From Nelumbo lutea (taxonomy: Eukaryota > Streptophyta > Magnoliopsida > Proteales > Nelumbonaceae): a DNA stretch of 64,000 nucleotides. Where the stretch lies: the NCBI GenBank assembly GCA_022828595.1, contig JAKGHH010000005.1, forward strand, positions 65,343,655 to 65,407,654, written 5' to 3'. Below the pieces are notes generated by a model. The model did not search any database. It was not told the origin of the DNA and saw only the letters and a list, made by a program, of their open reading frames with translations. Shown here in pieces: positions 22,506 to 35,500 of this stretch. The position numbers were made by a program, and so were the translations under genes. Each line of letters starts with the position of its first letter. Position 1 is the first letter of the stretch.

Positions 22506-25500
22506 ATGTCGTCTCCAAGCAAACGAAGAGATATGGATGTCATGAAACTGTAAATTTCTACAAAATCTTTCCTCTATTTTTGCTTTATATTACTTTTATT
22601 AGCTTCTGGGTTCTCCACTTTTGTTGCTTCTCGAGTCTTTTTTGTTCCTCTGGTAATCTGGTGTGATTAACCTGGGAAATGGTGAATGATGAATGACAAC
22701 AGGATGATGACAGATTATAAAGTGGAGACGATTAACGACTCCGTCAGCGAGTTCTTTGTTGAGTTCAACGGCCCGCCAAACAGTAAGTTTTATCTCATAT
22801 CCATTCCTTCCAGGCCCACATCATTATCATCATCATATTATTAATAGAAATGACACAGTGTCGTATGTATGATGATTCCATATTCCATTCAATGGCATAT
22901 AGATATACGGAAGCCTTTTGTCCTCTTTTAACGTTTCTATCCCATCTGAAGAGCCTGAATTCGGAATTCCACTTTGCGATTGGATTGGAATCTCTCCTTT
23001 TTGTGTTAGGGTATTGTACCTAAAATTTGAAAAGTTTCAACAAATGGGCAAACGACGTGTTTGGATGTAGTATTAAACCAAATATTCTTGGAGTGGAATC
23101 CAGATGTCGAATTTCGTGGCTGCGGATTGGAAATCACTGCCTGAATCCTGATCTTCTCTCGTTATGACTTATCCAAAAAATCCATATCCACACGTATGGA
23201 ATATGGATACGATGACACCCACCAGAATACCGTTGGACATGTGGAATCCACGTCTATCCCTGACTTGGGAGAACCTCCCAGCGGTGGGCCTGTGGATTCT
23301 ACTTTTGCAACGTGGGCCTCACCTGAACAGCCTATAAACATATTTGGTGGAAAATCCAGAAAACCTAAACCATAGGCCCATAGCGTAATGATTGGTCCTC
23401 TAGCCCATCACACATCTATCAAATTTAGCTAACTCTTTTATTTAAAAAAAAAAAAAAAAAAAGTTAAAAGTCTCCACTGAGCATTGAAGCTCATTTTAGT
23501 AGCTTCTTAAGAGCAGTTAATGGAAAACAATTCGACAAGGCATCAGCCCTCGCAATTCCCAAATAAAGCTATTTATGAAGAGAATCCCAAATAGCCCTTA
23601 TTCACAGATAAAATCACGTGAATCACCATCATATTAGAGTAGGATCACGGGGACAGAAGATTCCAATCCAATTGCTGCGTGACGACTATTGGAGTATACA
23701 CATTAAGGCCTTGGAGTGGCATATACTCCATTCCAGGATGGTAGAGCTAGAATGATCAATAACGTAGTAACGAAATGGATAAAACGAATGAACAATTGAA
23801 TCGCCCAGTGTTTAGAATTAATAGAATAGATCAAGGACCTAGACCTTAGGGTGGTGTTTGGTATGGTGATCTTCATCTGAAGCACAACCGTGAATGCATT
23901 CATGCTTTATTGATTTTTTTGGCTATGTTCGCTTTTGATATAAAATAAGAAACAAACAAAAAGTTGAGAGAATTTTATGAACAACTTGCACAAAATGATC
24001 TTAATATTGTATTCCCATAAATAAAATAAAACTTTTATAAGACTTGCACAACATGCAAGCTTTGTTATATATTAATTTTGTCGTATAGAGCTTGAATGTA
24101 AATGTTTTTAATTTAAATATCATTGCATCGCATTGTGATTGTAGTACATCCATAACCAATCCAATTGAAAACAGACCAAATTCATATCACATTATACGGA
24201 TTGATTTAAATCCAATTTTGGCCAAACGGACATCATTTGCAACCCTACATTTTAGAGCATATGTTGCATTAGCGATTTTGCAGAAACAAGGGGAAAAGGA
24301 ATTTTCTATTGGTGCAAAAACACGAATACGTCAACATATTTCTCCAAATATGGGTCTTGGACTAGGACATACTACCGCATGAAAATTTTCAGTCATCTAA
24401 AAGGGTTTTTGGCATCAGAATATTTCTCCAAATATAGGTTTTGGTGCATGCCATGAGAGTTATATTTGATTAAATGAAGCCATTTTATATCTTTATATTT
24501 GTACACATGGCATTTACACTAGTTTACGGAAATGCTAATACAAAAATAGTGCAGATTCCGGAAAACATAGCCACTTTTATGACATCAGTTGATTAGTTAC
24601 AAGTTTTTAAATCAATGTTAAAGTATCGATATGTATCATATCGTATCGGAAAACATGATACTGGGAAGGGTTTGACCAATCAAACCACCCCTAACTCGCC
24701 GGTTACCACTTCTATGGCATCAGTTAATTAGTTACAAGTTTTTACCCAAGGTTTAAAGTATCGATACGTATTAACTGATACATATCATGTCGGGAGCTTC
24801 CTAATACATCCCTACAGAGTGTGTACCAGGGTTTTGACCAGTTTGGGGGGTGGACAAACCTTAAAACAGTCCCTCTGAACTGGATTTGAAAAGATACTAA
24901 AAAAACCTACCAATATGCCTCTACCGGCATATCGATATTTTGAACCTTGTTTTTAACATATCATGTCTTTAAGGTAGAACTCCATTCTTTTATTAAAGAA
25001 TTAGAGCACTTTTTTTTCATGGGGCTACGCAACGGGGATAGCATCCCTTAACACCCCCTCCCCCTCCCCCTCCGCAACCCTGGTGCGCTGGTGGCAGTGG
25101 GATTTGGTCCAGGTCTCTGCTAAATAAATCAGAGATCCTAGCTTCTATCGCTGTCCATCCTTTGCATATGTAGCACGCAATATTTTTCTGGTTCTTTAAT
25201 TGATCGACAAACTGATTTTTTAGGTTTTCAAGTGACAAACTGAATATGATGTTTAATTTAATGACAGGCTTGTACAGTGGCGGAGTTTGGAAGGTGAGAG
25301 TAGAACTGCCAGACGCTTACCCTTACAAATCTCCATCCATTGGCTTTGTGAACCGCATCTACCACCCCAACATCGACGAGATGTAAACACCCTCCCATTT
25401 TGGACTTGCTTTTTTCATCAAAAACAAAACCAAACATCTCTCATAAAACCACGAGTGACCCCCTATTTTTTGTTTCAACAGGTCAGGTTCCGTCTGCCTC

Positions 25501-26421
25501 GATGTTATCAACCAAACATGGAGCCCCATGTTCGGTAACTATTTTCCTTACTTTTCGGTCCATTCTCAGCGTCACATTTTCACCCACTGGGCCACTGGCA
25601 CTCCAGACGTGCCATCGATTACCAATCTGAATGCCTAGTATCTTCATGCAGATCTCATCAATATATTCGAGGTCTTTCTTCCCCAACTATTACTCTATCC
25701 AAATCCCACGGATCCCCTTAACGGCGAAGCTGCAGCTCTGATGATGAGGGACCGCAAGGTTTACGAGCAAAAAGTCAAAGGTACGTTGTGTTCAAACTCA
25801 TTAAATCAACGCATCATAGGCCTGGATGTTTTAGGCAAAACCACATAACCCCTCTCGAGAAAAAACAGAACTACTTGAGAGTTTTACACTTTTGAGCTCC
25901 TTTACACCATTTTGATATCTGAACACAAACTGGTGGCTCTGTTTCATGTACGTAAATTACAAAAAAGCCAATCCCACAAGAAGCGTTAGATATCCACCCG
26001 GGCATTTTAGGCAGCACCATATAGCCCACTATCAGAATTCAGAAGAAAGCAGCAGTTGTTTCAGCTGTGCGGGACAATATGAATATAAAAGAACAGACCG
26101 GGCAATCCCCCCGAGGGAGAAATAATGTCAACAGATTCCGAAAGACCACATTGTTAGGTGTTGCCAAATCAGTCGGTTTATAGTTACCCAGTTCGACCCA
26201 TGAAGCAGAGAACATTATTTTCATAAGGGATAGACTTTAGGGTATGCTGACGGTTGACTTGTATGTCCTTTGCTTTGTTCCCGGCAACAGAACACTGTGC
26301 CAGGTATGCCAAACCAGAAGACATCCAAGGACAGCAGGAAGAAGAAGACGATGCAGAAGAAGCAAGTGATGATGAGGATTATAAGAGCAGTGAAGATGAA
26401 ATGGAAGTTGAAGGCATTTAA
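22506..26421 (+). CDS. UBC4/5/6-like: Ubiquitin-conjugating enzyme E2, UBC4/5/6 (UBE2H) group
   Basis: It accepts ubiquitin from E1 on a cysteine and passes it to substrates, usually with an E3, in the cytosol and nucleus. Coding exons: 22506-22549, 22703-22782, 25268-25382, 25482-25534, 25652-25780, 26291-26421. All introns are GT-AG, and the spliced frame is open for 552 nt (183 aa, the usual size of plant E2-23kDa proteins). It starts [15 protein letters not shown], includes YHPN at 73-76, and carries the active-site cysteine at residue 85 in SGSVCLDV. The group-specific acidic tail follows residue 150 ([20 protein letters not shown]). Intron 2 is enlarged to 2.5 kb and contains repeat DNA. 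A poly(A) signal AATAAA lies at 26445-26450, 24 bp after the stop. Which of the three Arabidopsis-type paralogues it matches cannot be told by eye. The gene looks intact. Confidence 0.95.
24747..24949. repeat. MITE with CAAGGTTTAAAGTATCGATA ends (in E2 intron 2)
   Basis: The left end CAAGGTTTAAAGTATCGATA and right end TATCGATATTTTGAACCTTG are inverted copies. A shorter related segment lies just upstream (24575-24660, ATGACATCAGTTGATTAGTT..). A second copy is at 38221-38455. No coding content; it sits inside the 2.5-kb intron 2. Confidence 0.7.
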
Positions 26422-26557
26422 TTGGTTCAACTACCCTCTTTGTAAATAAAATTTGTAAACAATTGTGTGATTCCTCTTCAGCCAAAACATGTTAATACGA
26501 AATGGAAGTATTTCCACATTCTCAACCTAAGTTTCTCCAAAAGGACATGTTCTATGG
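26422..26557. terminator. Shared 3' region of two convergent genes
   Basis: Only 136 bp separate the E2 stop codon (plus strand) from the DGL1 stop codon (minus strand). The plus-strand signal AATAAA is at 26445-26450. No perfect AATAAA was seen for the minus strand in this gap, so the DGL1 3' UTR probably runs into the E2 gene and the two transcripts overlap in antisense. Confidence 0.55.
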
Positions 26558-29500
26558 CTATTTGTTGTATAGATACACAACGCTGAAGACAAAGAAACCT
26601 GCCATCTGCAACCAGTACCCAAGTGAGAATAATTGCCAAGTTACCAAAAACAGCTGTGTGTGTGTAAGAGAGAGAGAGAGTACCGTAGAAAATGAGGCTC
26701 CATAATAGGGAAAAGCTGTTGTTATAAATCTTTCATATTCGTTGTGCCTGAAGGGCCGGACTGGAATCTGCAGTCCAAAAATTTCATCTTTCTTCAGTAA
26801 AATGAAGAGGTGCATCTAGATATAGGAAAATAATTTCAACTGCCACAACTAATTACAGAATCCCACACAAGCTAGCTGTAATAAGATGAGAAAAATAGTG
26901 CCAGTATGGTCGTTAAGTCTACTACCATATGATTCAACATCAAGTCCACAGTCCATCTCACATGATGAATAATGCGGTTTAGCAAATAACAGTGAAACAA
27001 TGTGAACGTGATATTTTTCTTGCACCTTTTAACTACATAAAATGGCTGGTGTTAAGGTGGCCTACATACTACATAGACCACCAATGTTCTGTAAGTCTTC
27101 TTATTTTCTTCTATGCTTATATAAAGCATTAAAACAGCACTTTTCCCCAATCAACATATTTCAACAGGTGATAAACACGTTAAACCTATCATAGAAGTAC
27201 TAAGTTCCATGCAAGTATGCACAACTAATAACAGAAAGATATGATCAACCAAGCCTGGTTAACAAATGAACAATCTAGGTTTCAGGTTGTTCAGTTAAGC
27301 ATTATAAAGGGGCAAATTGTTAGAGAGAAGTAAATACCTGCTTTGCAAGAGATAAGCTTGTGTAACCAAGCTTCTGGTATTCAACCTTGAATTGAAAAAC
27401 TCCATAAACATCTGGGACCTTAAAAGATGTAAAGTACCGTCCCTGCAGAAAAAGATGAACAGTGAGAGAGAGAGAGGGGGGGGTTCATGAACAACACTAC
27501 AACAGGGTGCAGGAGCAAATGCAAATGGTATTGGGGATCAAAATATGTACTTTTTGGTCAGTCAACAAAGTTTTCAGCACATAGGGGCTCATCATGTAGA
27601 ACTGCACTTGGACATCATCAGCCACATATGGTTGCCAACTCGTTCCAGACCACTCATAAATCTCAATAGAGTATTCCTTCAATCAGATAAAAGCAGTGAG
27701 CAATACAACAACCAACAAGACAGCTTATAGATGTTCATTTTGCTTTGTGTTTATGATTTGGCATCTAAATGAATGGGAGGCAGTTACCAAGTCATCATTG
27801 ATCCTGTACATTGCAGGTTCATCCGTTTCCCCAACTTTGTGATGATGAACATTTACAGCCTATAATATAAAAAACCATAAGGATGACTTAATATGATACA
27901 GAAATGACTAGAAAAACAAATTAGCTACCCATACATGAAAATTTGAACTTAAGGCAACCTAGTGACTGTAATTGTCTGATCTATAGTCTTTTCTTTGGAT
28001 CACTATTCTTATCAGCATCCAAAGAATTTGATAAGATCCAAGAGTCAAAATAAGAGAGTTAATAAGATTGTTGCTTGAAATGTCTCACCTTGAGATGACC
28101 TCTTTCATGGAAGACCCATTTGCTAAGTTCAGTCACAAACTGTTCATTACCAGATTTCTCGTGTCTGTTGTCACAAGATAGATACTCATGAGTTTCTTGT
28201 GCACAAGACAAGCATTACAAAGTGTCTAGGACTTTTTGTGCAATACCAAAATATGTACCATTTCTTAGGAGTAGGCATGTTAAGATCAGATTGGGGAACA
28301 TTATAAAATCCGTTTTCTCTTTTACACCCCAAATAGCTTGAAGTGTTCTATTTTAAAACTTTAAGAATGTTAGAAACAGCTTCTCCGCAATAAGGATTGT
28401 CCTTGGATAGAAAGAAATTAGTAGTCAGAAAAGAAAAGAATCTATGAGATTTAATTTTTCTTTCACAAAGGAGAAGGGATAATATGGTGCAAAGTAGAAT
28501 AGAAAACTATGTTGTATTCTTTCATTTCATACTTGATAATGAAAAGGTTTAATTGAAGTGTTCACAAAAAGGAAAAGAGGAAGAAAAATACAAACATGAG
28601 TGGTAACATAAAGCTCATGGAAAGTTTACAATGTGAGGACCTATGGCCCATATTATAGAAGCTCTTAACATCCGTTGGAAGGTATTCCACTCACAAAATA
28701 AGCGACCCTAGGAATATCCCCTCTGATACTTTCAAAAATGTCTTCTCCTCTATAGAACCAAACCATGAGCCTCTAGCTAATGTTTCATTCTCTCTCAAAG
28801 GATCAAAACCACTAAACTCAGGTTTAACTTCAATCTTCTATACAAATTTCCATTTTGACAAGAGTGTAATTGGGAATCCTTGCAGTGTCTGTAAAAAGTA
28901 GAAGAAAGCAACTCAATGAAATGTCAACATGTCAATTTCAGAGATGCTTTGCAACATGCCAACCTATAGACCATAGTTGCAGGTATACATTTCCTATGAG
29001 AAAGCTCCTGTTTACAAAATCAATCAAGAACAAAAAGTCAATTTCCCATAATGAGAAATGACAATTGCCTTAAGAGTCCCTATGTATATTAATTTAAGTT
29101 TTAATCCCCTACAACTGAAAGGCTGCAGTTTAACATATCTCCCACATAAAAGGTAAATTGCAACCACTTTAAGTATGCATTTGCATCATTGCTTAACCAT
29201 AGATGCCACCATGAATTCTGATTTCATATTTACTGGCCTAAAGTCAAATTTTTCTACCCCAAACAATAAACAGGACATAACATCATGAATTACAACTGCA
29301 AACTTATGCCTATCTGCTATCCTCACTTTGCCAATATCATACAAACATTTCTCACTACCTACAAAGAAGGCCTTGATCCCAGTAAAACTCAACCCGATGT
29401 ATCCCTGATTCCCTTCTCTAGCAAGTTTATCAGGTAAAATGTTTGCTCACCTTATAACACATGACAAGGTGTTCATCTGCTAAGGCTATCTGGACAAGGT

Positions 29501-32500
29501 GTTAATTTTAATGGTTGACATTTCAACTCCCTACTTGAAACAGCAGTACAACCATGGATATTCTCCCCTCCCAAGCATCCACCCATTAACTATATTATCT
29601 GCATCAGTTTCTAGACTTTTTTTGGATCAATCATCAGTTTCTACACTTTTCAAATTAAATATTAACAAATATCTCTTAGATGTTGCTAATTCCAAACATT
29701 TTGTATGTTCTTCAAATACAAAGTGTGCTCCAGAAATTAGGAAAATGCATCATTGATCAAAAAAAAAAAAAAGAATTTAGGAAAATGCATCTTTTACAAA
29801 TTAAGTCATCAATTGCCAAGATCTTATCCAAACAAGTCATCTTCTCATTAATTATGTGATCGCTTGTCCCTTATTGGCAATTCTTCCTTCATCTCATCCA
29901 TGGTGGCAGCTTGTATTAGGTTCTCCCCAATTCAGTTTCTGATTTAGCACATGTTTGGGAGTGATTATATTTAATCACTTATTGGAATAAGCACTTATTA
30001 GAGGCCAGGTCCACACCAATAAGCACTTATTGGCGCTTGATATATAAGCCCCAATCCAAATAAGTGTTTATTCATGGAAACAAGCCCATTTTGAATAAGC
30101 ACCCAAGAAGGTGTTTATTTTTAAGCTCTTATTGCTTTCTGACCCGTCTTGGCCCTCCACGTAATTTTTAAAATACCTATGCTACCCGTCTGAAAGAAGC
30201 ACTTTTTCACCAAACACTGGTACGTGCTTATTTGAATAAGCATTTACCCAATAATGAGTTATTTTAACAATAAGCACTCCCAAACATGGGCTTTCTCATC
30301 CAATGGCCTGCTCACAAACTCGGATCTAGGGGAAATCTTTTGGAAATCTTACTAGACATGCTGTTATGTGGTTATGTGGTGTATTTACGAGTGCAGCAGA
30401 AGAATCTTTGAGATTAAGTCCACCCCCCTGGAAGATCTTGGAGGGAAATTATATCTTGGTCTCAGATCTTTCTGTGGATGCTTTGGAAAACAGTTCAAAG
30501 GGATTTCCTATGGTGAGTTGGTGACTTGGACTGAAATCTTATTGAAATACTGCACTTTTCCTATTTTGATCCCCAGTTCAGAGCTGTTCTTAATCCTTGG
30601 CCGGTTTCTGATTTTATCTTGAAGTTTGATGGCAGTTGCAGAAGTGTCTCTGGTTGCTTGGGGCCTACTGGTATTAGGGGCTTAATCCTCAAAGCTGATG
30701 TCACATGTCAGTAGGCCAGCTATACTGTATGGAGCCGAGTGCTGGGCAGTCAAGAAACGTGTCCAAAAGATGAGTGTTGCAGAAATGTTGGCTGAGATGG
30801 AAGAGTGGAAAAACTAGAAGCATATAATTAAAAATGAAGTTACCAAAGGAACCTAGTGGTAGCTCCAATAGATAATAAAATGAGGAAAAAGTAGACTAAG
30901 ATGGTCTGGTAACATGCATACAAGGCCATCAACAGAACCCGTAAGAAGAAGTGCTTTGTTGCAAGTTGAAGGGGATATAAGGGCTAGAGGTAGACCAAAA
31001 AGGATATGAGTAGTAGTACGAAATGATTTAGGCGCCAATAATTTAACAATGGATATGGCATTAAATAGAATGGAATGGTGAAACAAAATGCCAACCTCGT
31101 ATAGTTGGGATAAGGCCTTGGATGATGATAGTGGTGGTGATGGTGGTGAATAATCCTCAAAGCTGATGTTGGTGTTGTTTGGGCTTTCAGTGGGCCATCC
31201 AGAGTGGTTGATGCCCTGGAAGCTGAAGTTAGAGCTCTTTTGGTTAGCTTGAGGATTGCCAAATCCATCCAGGTCAGCTCTCTTGTTCTTGAAGGGGACT
31301 CCAAGAATACTATAGGATGGGTTACCAATAAAGAGTCGGATCCTTAGAGATTTACTCACCTCCATCAGGGGGTGGATAGGGTTTTTTGTATAGTGCAAAT
31401 TCTTTACCTTTTTAAATTTCTAGGTGGGTTACAGTTTTTCTTTCTTTTGGTTGTAACTTGTAAGTTGCTTAATCTCAAGAAAAAAAAACATACAATCTCT
31501 GCATGAAGAAAGATGATTTGATGGGGATGTGAGTGCTTCAAATAAATCTGGCAGGAAAGGAACACCTCCCCCCCAAAATAAATAAATAAAGGGAAAAAAA
31601 CTCATATAAAGCAGCCTCCTAAATTCTGGAACCCAAACAATCCTACCACCACCCTACAACCCCTTCTGTTAAGAGAACCTATTCTTAAACCTCTAAATGC
31701 CTCGTAGCATTAAGGAATGACACTGAAAATACCGCAAAACCCTCCAGAAAACTGAGCCAACAGGTTGGTTTTGCCCCAAGATAGAAGAATAGTTTTTATT
31801 TGGAGTAAAACACTACCTAGCAAGTTACCATCTATGGCAAGTAAACAAAACTCAATTACAAGTTTCAGATCTAATTCAACCCTACTTAAACTTTAGAATC
31901 GCAATATTATAAATTTATCTACATAGCAACATCAAGTAACTCCAAGTACTCATATGCAACTCAACAAAACTCATAAGCATCTGAGTCCTTCATAGAGGAT
32001 AATAGCATCATACTATATAATAGCAGACTAAGTATTGACTGAAATTGTTATCTGGAGAACATAAGCATTTTCACGTGGTGAATTGATTTGGTCCAAAATG
32101 GCCTCACAAGTTCCTCTCACTATCCTCAATTAATAAGGGAAGTTTGAGCTTAGAAAGCATTGCTAGAAAATACTAGTAAAAGGTGGGGACTAGGACTCAT
32201 GTAGACTGGAGGACTGTACAGATGACCAATCCAATCCAGAGGGTCTCTACTTGGTTGATGGCTCAGATTACCCACATCATCAGCCCAAATGAAAGATGTG
32301 GCAAATTGTGCAGGGAAGCTCCCTACTTGACCTAAAAACAAGTTTCAGATTTAATTCAACCCTACTTAAACTTTAGAATCGCAATATTATAAATTTATCT
32401 ACATAGCAACATCAAGTAACTCCAAGTACTCATATGCAACTCAACAAAACTCATAAGCATCTGAGTCCTTCATAGAGGATAATAGCATCATACTATATAA

Positions 32501-35500
32501 TAGCAGACTAAGTATTGACTGAAATTGTTATCTGGAGAACATAAGCATTTTCACGTGGTGAATTGATTTGGTCCAAAATGGCCTCACAAGTTCCTCTCAC
32601 TATCCTCAATTAATAAGGGAAGTTTGAGCTTAGAAAGCATTGCTAGAAAATACTAGTAAAAGGTGGGGACTAGGACTCATGTAGACTGGAGGACTGTACA
32701 GATGACCAATCCAATCCAGAGGGTCTCTACTTGGTTGATGGCTCAGATTACCCACATCATCAGCCCAAATGAAAGATGTGGCAAATTGTGCAGGGAAGCT
32801 CCCTACTTGACCTAAAAACATAATAAATCTGTTTAAAATGAAAATAAAAAGCATGAACTTCAGGAATCAAATAACCAGAAAAATCAACCAAGCAAACCTA
32901 CATAAAGCAAAGACAAAACAAACTCCATTACCTGGTTGAGCTTCCAGCTTTTTGCACATCTGATCTATAAAACCTGAATTATAGATCAATAGTGTATCAG
33001 TGAAAATGAATGTCTTAGAGAACAAATCTATAACTGAAAAATATCATATACCTGTTACTGAACAAAGCTAAAGAGCCAGAGATCAATATCCGTGCATTAT
33101 TTCTTGCCTGCGATATGAATGAACTATTATCACCAGAAACAAAGTTCCTATATGATGGTATGAGATTTAATATTCTAAACAGTTAAAAATACCCAACAAC
33201 AAACAATGATATCATATTCATATGATAAAAGAAAACATGTTATCACTCCTTTTAGCTTTACTTGAGGGGCAACCTCATTAAAGTTATTCTTTTGATAAAA
33301 ACTAAAAATGCAAGAACATCAGAGAACAGAATTTCATAAGTACCATAATCTATACACTCTTTCAATAAACCAGGGGAAACTTCAGCATTGGTAATGAAAA
33401 CATGTAATAATATTACCATATTGGCTCAAATTCTAATTATCAAGTCTGTAAATGCACTAACATCATTTTGGATCATATACACTTTTTCTTTTGGAAAAGC
33501 CAGTATTCTTTATTATATAACACCTCCTTCAGCTTAGCCTTTGGGTTGTCCAGTTTTACTCACCCCCTAATAAATTTACAATAATGTCAAGTTATCGGCC
33601 CTTGATAAAATACAAGAGTTCACAGAAATACAATCCCAAAAAAACATGTTGGGCAGATGGGAAACAAAATCCACAATAAGGTTTCGAAATCCTTAACACA
33701 TCCAAGGGAAAAAAAGAAACTGAAAAGAAAATTTATGAAAACATCTAGTAAAATGAAGACAAACTACTGCAGCAACCATCTTTTTACTTTTCTTTGTTTC
33801 TTTTGTGTATATCTTTGTTATGGTACTAAATTACTAATAAAGAATGCACTTACAATCCAGTAAATAAAGATGGTAGAACTAATGCCTTGAAGTACTACTT
33901 GTTGATTAATCAGAGAAAAATGCATGCACCAAATAGATTCTTGAAAATAACCAAAACTTGTGTATATTAGAAACTCAAAAGTAAATGCACAACTTGTATC
34001 CATCATACCAATAAAATGAATATATATATATATATATGTCAACGAATTTCAAAACTCCCATTCTCTGAAGTGCCAAGGTTGGCTAATTTAGTGGCTAAAA
34101 GCAAGCCAAGATGGTCCTTCTACCATGGGCCTCTTGTATGTTTATCTGTTTGCAATCATTCCTTTTTCATTCTTTTCTATCCCATCAGTACTGTTGATAA
34201 AACTCCTTCTACCAATAAAACTATAATATTTTTCCTGTTATTATTCCCAACCATCTCACAAGTGCATATTATATAACCAGAGATTGTCAAAATACCTGCA
34301 CAATTGAGACTAGAGATATGGCAGATCCTGTGAGAGATGGAGGATTTGACAACTTGGCCCCAGGTTTAGCAGAATATGCTGAGGAAGATGCTGAAAGAAC
34401 TTTTAACACCTAAAGATGTCATAAAGCAAAGGAAGAACGACTTTAGGTGCAGTCGATGAGAAATTGAAATTAGTTTGCGACTGGATGTCCAGTATGCCTT
34501 ACAGTAAATAAACTCCAAAAAAGAAAATATATATACATATTCAGAATACCAGGTTATTAGCAGCATTTAGCGAATGGCCAATTCCTTGAAAGAGTACGGG
34601 AGCCTGTGTCATGTTTCAGAAAGAATCAGCTCACAATAATATTATGATCATCCATAAGTCTATAAGAATTAAGAAATCAATCAATATAATGCCAAAATCT
34701 GGAACAGGTCATTGATTGTGTCATGACACTTTTTTAAAAAGAGAAAGACTACACATTTGTGAACTACATAAATTAACTACGAGGGGTACCTGAAGTTAAT
34801 ATCAGTTTGTAATCGAAACAAAGAAAACCCAAATTACATAAACTAGATTAGAGAGAGAGAGGGGGGCCGCAGTCAACATCAGTTTGTGATTCAAACAGAA
34901 CCACCATTATGTTGGTGCTGATACGCATGAGCTTGTTCCAACGTACATGGTTTCAAAGACAAAATAACAATGTCATATAAAAGTTCGAGTGGAACTACCA
35001 TCATGTTGGTGTTAATGTGCATGGACATGGGGGGTGGGGGGGTGATGGGAACAATTCAATTATGATATGCAAAATCTCCATCTTGCAAGTGCTAAGAACT
35101 TGCCTCAATCTTCTTGCTGCCCAAGATCACATCAGATTGAATAAAATCATCACTAGCAATCAAAGTATGATCGCCTTCAGTTTCTGAAACAACATAGCTG
35201 GTGTGATCAATAACCATTGCCGCGGGATCCTGCTACCACGAATAAACAAAACAATAATGATGTAGAAGAATATCTAGAAAAAAAATACTAGAACAGAAAC
35301 GAGATAAAGTGAAGTAATTGGCTCTATGTCTGGAAAAAGAATGAGTGCTACACTCACTTCGTCAAAATCAACTCCACATTCAGTGGCGATGTCCCGAATC
35401 AGATCAGATGCGGAAACATCAGCAGCAATGATCAAATCATGACCGGAATCAACGAAATCCATAACAGCAGATAAATCCAATGATCCTCCAAAGCCTGAAA

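Noticed and set aside
30853..31398. A 181-codon minus-strand open frame as a gene inside DGL1 intron 7.
   Set aside because: It is the antisense of the L1 and RTE remnants, whose plus-strand frames carry recognisable RNase H and RTE motifs, and it crosses the insertion boundary.
32150..32854. Two identical minus-strand frames (32150-32341 and 32630-32854) as duplicated small genes.
   Set aside because: They arise only because the 480-bp intronic segment is duplicated; no start context, family or conservation is visible.
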